64,000 bases of DNA from Schistosoma haematobium (Eukaryota; Platyhelminthes; Trematoda; Strigeidida; Schistosomatidae): the NCBI RefSeq assembly GCF_000699445.3, contig NC_067197.1:868001-932000 (forward strand). Direction: 5' to 3'. This document shows, one piece after another, positions 35,001 through 42,939 of the stretch. A program made the translations under genes and the position numbers. The notes under the pieces were generated by a model. It searched no databases, was not told the origin of the DNA, and saw only the letters and a list, made by a program, of their open reading frames with translations. How positions within the stretch are numbered: position 1 is the stretch's first letter; each line of letters opens with the position of its first letter.

Positions 35001-38000
35001 ACCATGCTTCTAACCTAAAATGAATCATCACTATATTGACAAAAATTACTTCCTGTTGTTTTATTGATTGAAGTTTTTGAGTTTAACGGTTTGCTACTGC
35101 ATCATTGTGTTATTTTCATTGGATATAATTTTAGCAACCCGATAATCCTCCGACTGCGGAAACAGAAAGCTTGTCATCTAGTAAGAAGAAACATGTTGGG
35201 TTTCTTTTTCGCCCGGTTTCTGCTGCTCGTACCCATTTAGATGTCTCCTTGAGGTAAGATCATGATTTACTCTTTTGTCATAAAAACTTTTCAATGTATG
35301 TAAAGTTACCATTTGTTTTTTTCCCATTAGAATTTTTGATTGTTTGTAAAAGTGACATGGAATATAATGCACCTTGACATCTTGAAAATTGAACTACGGA
35401 ATGAACTAAAGACTCATAAATATTTACGATTAAATTATCATTATTGTAGACCAATTCAAATATAGTTGCATGTATCAGGATTGTCCCTTTTTTGGAAAAT
35501 GAAACGGTAATTCCTTTAGAAGCAGTAACTCACAGATCACATACAGGTTAATAACACCATCAAACTGCCCGCGCCACAGTAAATATTATAGAATCATATC
35601 TGGAACCTAACACTACCCAAATGTTCCAACCCCATTTAGCCACTGCTTCATGGTGTTGCTGTAACCTCGTAAATCTTTCTAAATTTACTATTCCTCGATT
35701 TTCAGTTATTGACTTTCTTTCCTCATATTTTACTTGATTTCCTTAAAGTGGAGGATTCCCAGTTGCTCATCACCCACATCATCTTCAGCAAAGGGGTTTC
35801 ACATTTCATGCCTACAATCAGTTTCGTTCCAAATGTCTGAAAGACCGAGAAGCTAAAGGGAAAGGTCGATCACAGGTAAATTGGTTATTATCGTGTTATT
35901 GTTTTTATCAATTACTCGTGTGGCTGATTTTTATGTGTATATTTCATGGAGGTTATCGGTGTTCGTGTTGTATGAGTCTGAAGTTAAGATGATAAGTCAA
36001 GTACTCTAATCACATGCAATCATAAGATGTCAGTCATTCATAACATTAAGCCTGACACAAACATGTGTTAACTCTTCCATATCAAACCAGCACAACGAGG
36101 TAAAATTAACAAGATGCATATCAAAGGAGTCGGAACAATTGTGAATTAGCAATACAAGTGAGTACGATTAAACATTAAAAAATAGGATTCTACGAAATGG
36201 AAAGCAAAGATATGTTTTGAAGAGTACTCAAGATCAAGTAGCAGATAAAGCGTTAATCTATCTCTGTAAATACTTCTGATTCATGTCTTCCACCATCACC
36301 AACCACTTATCGGGTCTTCTGGCCACTAAGCAACAATGCAAGCACGTTCAGCATGCGATTCTCCCTCTCGAAATGTAAAATGTTGCTTCAGGATTGGGTT
36401 GAACCGACACCTGAACTGATGATAGGGAGTGAAGTTGATGAGCGTGTCGACCGCTTCACTTATCTTGGAAGTCTCATCAGCCCTTGTGGTCTGGTGTGTG
36501 ACGAAATCTCAGCACGCATACAGAATGCTCGACTAGCTTTTGCCAACTTGCGTCATTTATGGCGTAGGCGAAATTATCCGTCTACCAACCAAAGGACGGG
36601 TTGACTGCTCAGCCGTTCGTTCCTCCTACTTTATGGCAATGAAACATGGTCGGTAAGAGTAGATGATATTCGTAGGTGGTTACTAGTATTTGGTCACAGG
36701 TGTCTTCGAAACATTGGTCGTTTATCCTGGGACCATCGAGTAAGTAACTCAGTTGTTGGGAAACGCGTGTTAAGTAAGGATGACAAGTCGATTGATGACG
36801 TAGTGAAACTTCATCAGTTGAGATGGCTGGGACATGTGTTACGTATGCCCAACGACCGACTGTCCCGATGTGCAATGTTTTGTGGTGTAGGAGTAGGTTG
36901 GAAGAGAGCTAGGAGTGGCCAGACCAAAACATGGCACAAGTCCATGAAGTCACTGACAAGTAGACTGAGTCATATTGGTAGGTGTAGACTACCTGGTTGG
37001 AGACCGCGAGATGATAGCAACCGATAGTTAAAGGCCCTGAATGACATGGCTCAAAATCGTTTGCAATGACGTAGGTGCATCCATTCTTCGTGTTCCCTCA
37101 AATTCTAATTTTCTGGATTCTTCATGTCCCTTTATTTTTTCTATTTCCAAATTTATTTCGCTGTATTATACTCCTTGAATAACATCTTCAAGCCCTAATG
37201 TTTCCGATTACTGCTTATAAATTTACTACCTGTACCACTACGGGTTTTGAATCGACAACTGCATTTCTGTGCTAATGTGGTATGGCAACTCGAACTGATG
37301 TTCGTACGTACGAAGTTCTACGTTGTTACTGACTGACTGGTTCATCGAGGTTATCATATGTTCGTTGACCAAGTTGGCTGCATTAACCTAACCCAATAAT
37401 ATCATTTCTTGGTTTGGCTACAACTAGTTTCGTTTCAACCTTTCTCCTAAACCACATAATACTACCCGTGCAGGTAGGTATTGTTTAAACATACACAACA
37501 CATCTCAATCACTTGAGTTTTTAAAGATTCACAATTTAATCAACCGACTTGCCACATTTACATCATATTCTACGTCAGACCCCGTTCGGTCATTAGACAA
37601 TGCGCGATCAATGCTTTGAAGACACTTGTAATCAAGAATTTTAGTCTTCAGTTGTCTCCTGCTTCAATGGACCATGCTTCTCCATTATACATAATTGCAA
37701 AACAGTCTATTGCACATTATGCTTTCTTAATTTATCCGATAAATTTCTCACAGCTACAATTTAGCTGTTATTATTGACGTAAATTCACAATAGACTGTTG
37801 TCAATGTTTTTATTGTATTACAATGACATAATTTTATGCGAAATATTAAAGTTAAAATTAATGTTATTACAATTTTCAAACACATTTGAAGGATTCAGTT
37901 GTCGTAATTAACATACGAATAAAACTGAAACCTGACTTTCCGGCTTAATTGTTGTCTATCTTATATATAATCACTTCGTTTCTTGAGGTCTATAGTTGCT

Positions 38001-40601
38001 GAAGAATAAACATTATAATTTGTATGGGTTTATTTAGGAAATGAATACTCTTTATAGCTTTTGGTCATTTTTTCTACGTGAACACTTCAATCGAACTATG
38101 TATAAAGACTTTCGTAAACATGCATTAGACGATGCCAAAGAGAATGCGAGATATGGACTGGAGTGTTTGTTTCGATTTTACAGTTATGGATTAGAGCGTC
38201 ATTTTCGTAAAGCTATTTTCAAGGATTTTCAAGTGAGTGCTTTCAAATTACTCTCTGTTACCTATTTTCTTGTTAGAATAATTCCTTCTTTAGGTATGTA
38301 TTCTGTCTAAATAGTGATATATAGAACTTTATAATCGAATGAATGTAATATGTTAAGTTTGTGTTTCATGTATTCGTCTATCGATCACTGTCTAAAAGCG
38401 AGTGATAATACTCGCGTGTGATGAACATAGTAGTAAGTTTTCATTAATTCAAACACTTAATTGAGAAACTGTAATCGCTAATCCTTCTCATAATAAGTAA
38501 CGTATAATTTTAGAAAAAGTACTGTTTGTTTTCAAGTTGATCTATTTTAGCTTTAAGTACCTACTTTTACAGTTATGACAGAAAGTTGGTATCTGTGTTG
38601 CTGAATTAGCCCAATTTTTTTCTTCTAGGTATTTGAGAAATCTATCTGTTAGTACTTACCACACATTTCACTGTATCCCTGAATTTTATTAAATAGTACT
38701 GGCATAGTTTCAAAGGATGTGTCTGGTCACAGTCACCGCAACAAACTATCCTTCCATTCTGTCTCATGTCTAACGTTGAAACCTCTTGTTTCAGTATAAT
38801 AAAACAATCTAGATTATTTGTCCCGTCTAACTTTCGTAAAGTGCCGTTAGTTCTTGTGAGAACATGGCACAAGTCCATAAAGTCACTGACAAGTAGACTG
38901 AGTCATATTGGTAGGTGTAGACCACCTGGTTGGGGACCGCGAGGTGATAGCAACCGATGGTTAGAGACCCTGAATGACATGGCTCAAAATCGTTTGCAAT
39001 GGCGCAGGTGCATACACTCTTTGTGTTCTCCCAAGATTTGATCTCCTTATTCCTCCTTGTCTCTTTTTTTCCGCAAATTTATTTCACTGTATTATACTCT
39101 TTGAATAACATCTCCAAACAGTAATTCTCCCGATTACTGCTTATACTCTTATTACCTCTACCACTACGGGATTTGAATCGACGACTGCATTTCTGTGCTA
39201 ATGTGGTGTGGCAACTCGAACTGATGTTCGTACGTACGAAGTTCTACGTTGTTACTGACTGACTGACTGTGAGAACACAGTTAAAGTATTCTGTATATTA
39301 CTTTGTCCAGATTCCGAAATTTATATGTTCGAAAACAGTATCGATATAGATGGCTCCACTGTGTATTACATCCTATATAAGTCATACCATCCCGTTATTA
39401 TTTATTGACGTCATTTATACACTACAGAGAATCTCTAATCATAATCATGACCAATGAATCTGATAAACCTTGCTACTGATAAGCCTAAACTCTCTTCCTA
39501 GCTAGTTTATATAACCTCAACAACTTTTACATGTCAGCTGAAATAACAGAGAAAAGGCACGAAATGGCAGTTAGTTTATGTGCCAAAAAACAAGGGTATT
39601 TATGGAATTATACATCACCTTGCGCTTTTAAATATTTCCGGAACCATACTAATTATAATAGTATCTAATAGAAGCCGTAACACGTTTCCCCATTTTGTAG
39701 ATGTTTCTGCGAAGCCTCTATCCAACGCTGAGTAGATAAAATGTTTACTGACTTTTCTGAGCCTCTAGAGACTTAGACAAGGAGTATGTTGAGACTCTCC
39801 CAACAGATTCGTAGTTTGCCCCGGATATCAAGTAATACAGAATTTGTTACCCTGTTTAAAAATTTGTCGATGTTTGGCGAAGAGTGAAAATTTAATCACT
39901 ACATGTACGACTTAAATGAAAACCAATCTGCAGATTACAATTTCGTCTTTCACAAGTTTTGCTTAATGTGCATAATATGATACCCAGTAGTTTAAAAGCA
40001 TCAAAGTTATATCCCAATAATTATTTTATGAATTTTGTAGACTTTGTTCATGAGAACAGGACACTTTTACTCATTGTAGCCTACAAAGTGTCCGATTTTT
40101 TTTCTTTCTCTTGATCAGTCGTGTTCTTTATTCATACACCATAAAAATAAATTATAGTTTTTATTATTTCAACGTAGCTAACTTGTAGTTTCTATTTTCT
40201 TCATCTAATCTTAATAAAAGGAGGAAACTCTAAAAGACTATGATAATGGTCATTTATATGGATTAGAAAAATTTTGGGCTTTTCTACATTATAGTCAACG
40301 CAAAGTAAAATTGGATACACGTTTACAGAGCTTGTTGGATTCAAAATATCGTACTTTAGGAGATTTCAGAGTGAATGTAAGTGAAGAATAAATCACTAAT
40401 TAGATTGTTATATCATAATAAATTAATTTAATCATTAAATTCTATTATTTAATTTTATTACAGTTTGAACCACCTACTGGCTTTTTTATAAACAAATCAC
40501 GTCGTCGAACCAAATCAGAGTCAATATCAACATGTCAAACTAAACCGATATTAGGTAGTAGAACACCTCCTGTCGAATTCCATTCAAGTAGAATATCTTG
40601 A
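16894..40601 (+). CDS. LARP1: La-related protein 1 (LARP1-type), 15 coding exons, 5' end missing
   Basis: Join 16894-17060, 17115-17453, 18539-18788, 25323-25810, 26741-26936, 30699-30883, 33056-33237, 33720-33807, 33964-34153, 34586-34950, 35135-35253, 35749-35875, 38038-38232, 40221-40376, 40464-40601. These give 1,060 residues plus a stop; the first codon is completed by one base from an unseen upstream exon. All introns are GT..AG and all phases agree. Landmarks: DWPTLQ near the N-terminus, La motif at residues ~355-415, WPLP...LNPNAPEF after it, DM15 repeats at ~820-1015. Known LARP1 role: cytoplasmic RNA-binding protein whose DM15 region binds the cap of 5'TOP mRNAs (ribosomal-protein messages), linking translation to TOR signalling; the La motif contacts RNA and poly(A). 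Length is near vertebrate LARP1. Function is inferred from the family. Confidence 0.92.
17115..17453 (+). CDS. LARP1: LARP1 exon (visible exon 2)
   Basis: Separated from the previous exon by only 54 nt. Acceptor CTTGTCAG, donor GTAAGTT. Encodes [23 protein letters not shown], close to the 'K.KW.P' basic patch of LARP1, then an Asn/Ser/Gly-rich RNA-binding-like stretch with [17 protein letters not shown]. Phase 0 at both ends. Confidence 0.85.
17610..17990 (-). mobile_element. SR2-like 3' fragment in LARP1 intron
   Basis: The minus strand reads, in shifting frames, [37 protein letters not shown], a frame-shadow of the SR2 C-terminus ([15 protein letters not shown]...[11 protein letters not shown]). 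[20 protein letters not shown] corresponds to the [19 protein letters not shown] block. Heavily degraded; no tail or TSD. Confidence 0.7.
18539..18788 (+). CDS. LARP1: LARP1 exon (visible exon 3)
   Basis: Acceptor CTTATTGTAG, donor GTAAGTCG. Encodes [16 protein letters not shown], then a linker with [16 protein letters not shown] ending PLSPSF, plus one base of a split codon. That base plus CT of the next exon makes CCT (Pro) and keeps the frame. No domain; part of the disordered region before the La motif. Confidence 0.8.
18789..20025 (+). other. LARP1: LARP1 intron sequence without a recognised element
   Basis: First part of the 6.5-kb intron 3 (18789-25322). AT-rich with scattered moderately GC-rich patches near 19100-19450 that look like worn repeat but match nothing I can name. 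Confidence 0.4.
20030..20355 (-). mobile_element. RTE-B fragment (RT N-terminal region), degenerate
   Basis: Aligns by eye with 10041-10320 of the RTE unit: shared strings include GGCTTCTATTCTGAGCC / AGTTTCTATTGTGAGCC and CATGTTCAAGCCACCGAA-like sequence. Same strand as 10060-10524. No readable RT frame remains. Confidence 0.65.
21000..21800 (-). mobile_element. RTE-B 5' UTR fragment in LARP1 intron
   Basis: Reverse complement of the leader at 28410-28960: shared landmarks are the GACCGTTG(T)TGCTA start (21800-21780), GCCTATTGTGATGAACCAATC, a CTTCAGACAACCAGCGTAA-like segment and CCACGGTGTGGACAGGCAACC (21320-21295). Continues left into A/T-rich sequence that recurs near 26480 and 36080. Non-coding. 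Confidence 0.65.
22920..23935 (-). mobile_element. RTE-B fragment (endonuclease end to RT start), degenerate
   Basis: Same order and strand as 10320-11350 of the RTE unit. At 23164-22919: [27 protein letters not shown], the counterpart of EEEVRKELQLLKRYKSPGPDDLP, then a [10 protein letters not shown] finger box. Right of it are the linker (reverse of KPGVSE, REAWW-like sequence near 23390) and endonuclease C-terminal remnants. Many indels. Confidence 0.75.
23950..24990 (-). mobile_element. RTE-B copy with in-frame endonuclease-RT deletion
   Basis: The minus strand at 24853-24392 is a 153-residue open frame. It begins [13 protein letters not shown] (the endonuclease block equivalent to VISAYAPTDCS) and passes directly into [20 protein letters not shown] (RT motif 2), [37 protein letters not shown] (motif A; FDS is FHS) and [15 protein letters not shown]. 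About 400 residues between these are deleted. Leftward are GIPQ(D)..[16 protein letters not shown] sequence, [18 protein letters not shown] and 3' UTR to ~23950. The catalytic YADD is damaged (EYVGDS). Confidence 0.8.
25323..25810 (+). CDS. LARP1: LARP1 exon 4: La motif
   Basis: Acceptor TTCTAGTTTCAG, donor GTATGT. The first half is a Ser/Pro-rich linker with an IYPTGPL segment; the second half is the La motif: [57 protein letters not shown]. It keeps the hallmark aromatic and polar residues of the fold (Q..FYFS..NL..D..LR..MD.DG.V....IA.F.RV..L..D). In LARP1 this winged-helix domain binds RNA. The motif is completed in the next exon. Starts with two bases of a split codon and ends in phase 0. 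Confidence 0.93.
25811..26740 (+). other. LARP1: LARP1 intron 4, with a worn RTE-like patch
   Basis: 930-nt intron. Around 26480-26620 an AGCACACCGAAATAAAATTG stretch recurs in related form at ~21075 and ~36090, so it holds a fragment of a dispersed repeat. No reading frame of interest. Confidence 0.45.
26741..26936 (+). CDS. LARP1: LARP1 exon 5: end of La module
   Basis: Acceptor TCAAAATTAG, donor GTAAGAATG. Encodes [31 protein letters not shown] and [15 protein letters not shown]. The 'V.......VR....P..WPLP' block and 'LNPNAPEF(V/I)P' motif are diagnostic of LARP1. The latter resembles a PAM2-like segment; PAM2-type motifs recruit poly(A)-binding protein (inference here). Leaves one base (G) for the next exon. 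Confidence 0.92.
27066..27534 (+). mobile_element. 469-bp short retroelement: RTE head fused to tail, no ORF
   Basis: Same GC-rich head as 12647-12230 (start CCCCCAAATGCCCTGG, end GGGCAGTATCACAGCC), followed at once by the same 3' tail (TTTGTGTGGCGCATATATAT, then CTTGTACCAATAT and AAATAAATAAATA). No coding sequence lies between. TAGAC occurs on both sides (27061-27065 and 27535-27539) and may be a short TSD. Looks like a non-autonomous derivative moved by an RTE. An antisense or sense frame of ~164 residues spanning LARP1 exon 5 into it is chance. Confidence 0.7.
27545..28215 (+). mobile_element. RTE-B fragment: 5' UTR end and endonuclease start, degenerate
   Basis: Begins CGTTCTCGGGTCGCTAAAAC, as in the leader at ~28830, and runs into an endonuclease remnant: [19 protein letters not shown] for the usual APFKLAAFNVRTLMQ, then RLTTTLESC..., then [20 protein letters not shown]...[11 protein letters not shown] (for GVGVALS.RAEAALIDWIPI). 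Frameshifts throughout. Confidence 0.65.
28395..28965 (+). mobile_element. RTE-B 5' UTR fragment
   Basis: GC-rich relative to the flanks. Starts CTCGACCGTTGTTGCTACC and contains GTGGTCGGGCTTGCCTATCG and CTTCAGACAACCAGCATGAA, ending in CACGGTGTGGGCAACCGGG. The minus-strand copy at 21240-21800 and part of 27545-27740 are homologous. Non-coding leader without its ORF. Confidence 0.65.
28966..30698 (+). other. LARP1: LARP1 intron 5 remainder, with a tRNA-like patch near 30170-30250
   Basis: Mostly unassigned AT-rich DNA. On the minus strand around 30245-30175 lies a tRNA-like stretch (TGGTTTAGTATTCAGT..., then GGTTCGTAGCCC), resembling A- and B-box sequences of a tRNA-derived short repeat. No other element recognised. 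Confidence 0.4.
30699..30883 (+). CDS. LARP1: LARP1 exon 6
   Basis: Acceptor ATGCATAG, donor GTAAGTTT. The carried G plus AA gives Glu. Encodes [32 protein letters not shown] and a Ser-rich [18 protein letters not shown] end. The DL.F.F..E block resembles the acidic/aromatic 'LDFLFDEE' region of LARP1 homologues. Phase 0 at the 3' end. Confidence 0.78.
30884..33055 (+). other. LARP1: LARP1 intron 6, unassigned except an RTE-B 3' end
   Basis: 2.2 kb. Sequence at about 32100-32330 has a weakly similar relative at 37465-37690 (shared AAAGATTCACAA..TTTA and a CAATG.TT.AA.G.CA string), pointing to a worn dispersed repeat. The RTE-B 3' end at 32640-32855 is listed separately. No exon seen. Confidence 0.4.
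32640..32855 (+). mobile_element. RTE-B 3' UTR fragment with GACT tail
   Basis: Matches the reverse complement of 42945-43110 (ATTCATTACTATCATTGAAG, then TGCTAATGAGGTGCGGCAAC and CCTACGTTGTAGCTGACTGA). It ends in two GACT units, the short tandem tail typical of RTE elements. Confidence 0.65.
33056..33237 (+). CDS. LARP1: LARP1 exon 7
   Basis: Acceptor GGGTTTTTTAG, donor GTATATAT. Encodes [20 protein letters not shown] then [12 protein letters not shown]. The acidic run followed by a 'L(L/I)VIA/TP' strand corresponds to the 'D.DVNKILIVTQTP' block of LARP1. Ends with two bases of a split codon completed as AGT. Confidence 0.82.
33720..33807 (+). CDS. LARP1: LARP1 exon 8
   Basis: An 88-nt exon. 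Acceptor GTTCCATAG, donor GTATGTTA. Encodes [20 protein letters not shown] then NVHTESNFT. The [12 protein letters not shown] helix sits where LARP1 has its 'ELAKVINDGL' segment. Phase fits both neighbours. Confidence 0.8.
33964..34153 (+). CDS. LARP1: LARP1 exon 9
   Basis: Acceptor AATCAAATAG, donor GTAATTC. Encodes [20 protein letters not shown] and a Ser/Thr-rich low-complexity stretch. No domain. Ends with one base (G) completed by AA of the next exon. Confidence 0.75.
34586..34950 (+). CDS. LARP1: LARP1 exon 10, Pro-rich region
   Basis: Acceptor TTCACTATAG, donor GTAAGTTT. Encodes [19 protein letters not shown] and a Pro/Leu/Tyr-rich linker, ending [20 protein letters not shown]. The GRSVGFFPV segment is reminiscent of the first 'VGW/FFP' strand preceding the DM15 repeats. 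An upstream ATG at ~34534 in the same frame lies inside the intron and is not used. Confidence 0.82.
35135..35253 (+). CDS. LARP1: LARP1 exon 11, start of DM15 region
   Basis: Acceptor TAATTTTAG, donor GTAAGATC. Encodes [20 protein letters not shown] then VSL, with AG left over. 'HVG(W/F)...' opens the region leading to the first DM15 repeat in LARP1. Sits 184 nt after exon 10. Confidence 0.85.
35749..35875 (+). CDS. LARP1: LARP1 exon 12, DM15 repeat A
   Basis: Acceptor TTTCCTTAAAG, donor GTAAATTG. Encodes [20 protein letters not shown], then [20 protein letters not shown] and RSQ. It aligns with the LARP1 block 'P.FQHPSHELL.ENGF....Y.K(Y/F)R..CL.ER...G.G.SQ', the first helix-turn-helix repeat of the cap-binding DM15 fold. 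Confidence 0.92.
35876..38037 (+). other. LARP1: LARP1 intron 12 with RTE-B copy
   Basis: 2.2-kb intron. It carries the RTE-B 3' part at 36322-37340; the rest (35876-36320 and 37345-38037) is AT-rich with worn repeat similarity near 36080-36250 and 37465-37690. Confidence 0.45.
36322..37340 (+). mobile_element. RTE-B 3' part: RT C-terminus, 3' UTR and GACT tail
   Basis: Starts within RT at [12 protein letters not shown], then [54 protein letters not shown] (36353-36604). In a second frame: [40 protein letters not shown] and [19 protein letters not shown] (36767-37027). The 3' UTR ends GTTACTGACTGACTG at ~37340. 5'-truncated as usual for target-primed insertions; one frameshift/stop (after NQRTG) inside the C-terminal domain. 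Sits in the LARP1 intron in sense orientation. Confidence 0.85.
38038..38232 (+). CDS. LARP1: LARP1 exon 13, DM15 repeats A/B
   Basis: Acceptor GTTTATTTAG, donor GTGAGTGC. Encodes [39 protein letters not shown] and [20 protein letters not shown], then IFKDFQ. Nearly residue-for-residue the LARP1 signature 'EMNTL(F/Y).FWSFFLR.HFN..MY..F...[15 protein letters not shown](Y/F)YSYGLE..FR..IFKDFQ'. The Tyr/Phe/Arg residues lining the cap pocket in this family appear conserved. Confidence 0.96.
38855..38864 (+). repeat. Target-site duplication, left copy (TGTGAGAACA)
   Basis: TGTGAGAACA occurs exactly at 38855-38864 and 39268-39277, bracketing a 5'-truncated RTE-B copy. Confidence 0.85.
38865..39267 (+). 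mobile_element. RTE-B 3' end, 5'-truncated insertion with 10-bp TSD
   Basis: 403-bp insertion in LARP1 intron 13. It encodes the last RT-ORF residues ([53 protein letters not shown]), then 3' UTR and a (GACT)n tail ending at 39267. Flanked by TGTGAGAACA. Very close to 36.9-37.34 kb. The clean frame, clean ends and exact TSD mark it as one of the younger insertions here. Confidence 0.88.
39268..39277 (+). repeat. Target-site duplication, right copy (TGTGAGAACA)
   Basis: Follows the GACT tail directly. Exact partner of 38855-38864. Confidence 0.85.
40221..40376 (+). CDS. LARP1: LARP1 exon 14, DM15 repeat C
   Basis: Acceptor TAATAAAAG (chosen over the AG three bases downstream because it restores the family's FQEET junction), donor GTAAGTG. 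Encodes [39 protein letters not shown] and [13 protein letters not shown]. Matches the LARP1 block '[21 protein letters not shown]....L.....L...L..(F/Y)R.L.DFRV'. Confidence 0.95.
40464..40601 (+). CDS. LARP1: LARP1 terminal coding exon
   Basis: An 87-nt intron precedes it (acceptor TTATTACAG). Encodes [19 protein letters not shown] then a Ser/Thr-rich tail ending VEFHSSRIS and a TGA stop at 40599-40601. 'F.PP' closes the DM15 region in LARP1. The basic RRRTKS patch is typical of LARP1 C-termini. Confidence 0.9.
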   Translation, partial: FEPPTGFFINKSRRRTKSESISTCQTKPILGSRTPPVEFHSSRIS

Positions 40602-40622
40602 TACTTCATAGAAGAGAAGAAA

Positions 40623-40625
<3 letters not shown>

Positions 40626-40682
<57 letters not shown>
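40626..40682 (+). repeat. (TA)n microsatellite
   Basis: About 57 bp of uninterrupted TA, 25 bases after the LARP1 stop codon and so in the likely 3' UTR. Confidence 0.95.
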
Positions 40683-40685
<3 letters not shown>

Positions 40686-41360
40686 CCCCCTCTCTATATA
40701 TATTAGTTTTCTAAATTCCATCAGAAAACTATTTGTTCTCCAACAACAACAACAAAAGACAATCTATTCTGTTTGCTTTCAATTCATTCATTGGTTTTCT
40801 AACATTCATTGTTCATAGAAAATTGAATAGAAGAAACATTCAAAAAGTCATATCTGTCACTCCGGTGTTATCATTTATTTTAATAAAATTATTATTATTA
40901 TTATGGTCACCATTGTCATCATTATCATTGACTATTTATCATGATTAGTATTACTCCTACTACTCCTACTACTAGACTATTATTATTGTTGTTTTGTATA
41001 TAATTAACATGAATAATTCTTATTCTTCACATTATTATTCGCTAAAGAAAAAAGGGGACGTTCTTTTTCTTCTTCACTTCGGGTAAATTTTTTAATGGAT
41101 TATTGAATTATCGTTGACAATTTGTAACTTCTTTACTTCAATGTTAAATTGATCTATAAATACTTAAATGATTTTGAGGATAATAAAGAAGAAGTAGAAG
41201 AAGGAGGCGAAGGATGAGGAGGTAGAGTCTATACACTAAACTAACTAGTTAACTAACTACCCAGTCTAATTTGTTTTTCATTTTATTCTTTAATTAACTA
41301 TAAACTAGTCGTTATCTGTCTCTTCTTACATTCTATTTAATCTATTTCCTCAACCTCCAA

Positions 41361-41370
41361 CCCCCCCCCC
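41361..41370 (+). repeat. Poly(C) run
   Basis: Ten consecutive C in otherwise AT-rich sequence, followed by an ATTTTTTTTA tract. Confidence 0.9.
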
Positions 41371-42939
41371 ATTTTTTTTAGTTTGCTACTAATTTAGTTT
41401 TATGAATATACATATAAATATGGGCTTGGATTTATAGTCTTTTTCTTTGTCTATTGTTTTGTTGAATTAATTTTCATCTTATCAATATGATGATACTTTT
41501 GATTTGACAACTTATGAACAATTCATTGTTCATAGTATTGGTTATTTAGATGGTGGATTGTTTACAGTCTGTTTGAATCATGGTGTTCCTTTTTTTGTTG
41601 CTGCCGCTGCTGTTGTTGTTGGAAGATATTGTTTCTTTACCCTTTTTATTTAGCTTCTCTTAAACATAACCGAATAATACTTCTTTCACATGACTTTCTA
41701 TTATTAAAGTCAATTTGATTTGATATACTCTATGTCACAATTTGATAGTGTGTGTTCATTTTGTTTGTGTTTTGTTTTTCCATTATCATGAATAGAGTAT
41801 ATATTTCATGCACTTTTGTTTACATTCTTCTTCTTCTCTATCACTATGATTAGATTTGATGTCTGCCATCCCATATGCTATTCTATTGTTTTAGATGCTT
41901 ATAAAGCATATAACTAAATACTGCAATCTGTTGTATTTACTGTCAATCCTTAAATTATTTTACTCTTATGTTTCCATGAACATTCTTTTACTTTTTCCTT
42001 CATTGATTAACTATAAACACATGAGTATAGTTTTGGTGTAGATATGCGTTCATCTAAGTTTCCATATTTGATCAGCACTACAAGATTGAAATCAGAAAAA
42101 AGAAATCAAAATAATACAGTAGCCATGAAGAATAGTAAACCTTTGAAATACTATTTGAAAAGATATAGTGCAAATGTATGTATGTACAAAAGGAGATTGG
42201 GTATTCGAAATCAAGTATTAATCGTCTATCATAAAGCTGTTTGATTGACTGAAAATTGTCAGTAATCACCACGATGTTTTTTTTTAGCTATTCAACAAAT
42301 AACAATCTCGGGGATTCTCATTTAATTTGAAGACACTTGTTTTGTTATATTCACGAAAGTGACAACATTTTATTCAGATTTTGCTGGTTGATTGCTTTAT
42401 TATATGAAATGAATTATTTGCCAGTAAATAATAAACTCATTACGTTGCCTTGAGTAGATGCATAGTCAACTTCCAACCCTACTGTTATACCTTGAGATGA
42501 CGCCAATAGAAAAATAACTTATCTGAATCTACTTCTTGAAAAATAGATTCTCCTTATAGGATAGGTGGATATACTTCACCGAGTGGCTCAACATGAAGTT
42601 GTGAAAAAATGTATCTATTTGCAGTAAATCTCTAATCATGAAATGACTAGTATTTCACTTGAGATTCGGACCCGTGTCCCTTAGTAGCATACATATTCAT
42701 ATTGATGTCGAGCGATTCGATCTATTGCTAAATGTACATACATTGTTCAGCTAATCAATCCTATTTTATGTAGCCTAATCAACTAACGGTTAACTGCCGA
42801 CCATTCTGGTTTTACAAGAAATGCAAACAAGAAGTAAGATCTTGATTGAATGACTAAGAAAACCTAGAAGTGTATATCATTTCATTGAAATCATGAACCC
42901 ACCAATGTTATACCACCATTGAAAAAGTGAAAGCAATGG

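Larger units (their letters stand above)
40602..42935 (+). other. LARP1: Probable LARP1 3' UTR and flank
   Basis: Very AT-rich, low-complexity sequence after the stop. Candidate polyadenylation signals AATAAA occur at ~40882 and ~41181, but none can be chosen without transcript data. Contains a TA microsatellite and a C run. A small frame at 42044-42244 shows no motif. Confidence 0.4.

Noticed and set aside
42044..42244. Small gene downstream of LARP1
   Set aside because: 66-residue frame in AT-rich flank with no motif, no splice context and low-complexity neighbours.
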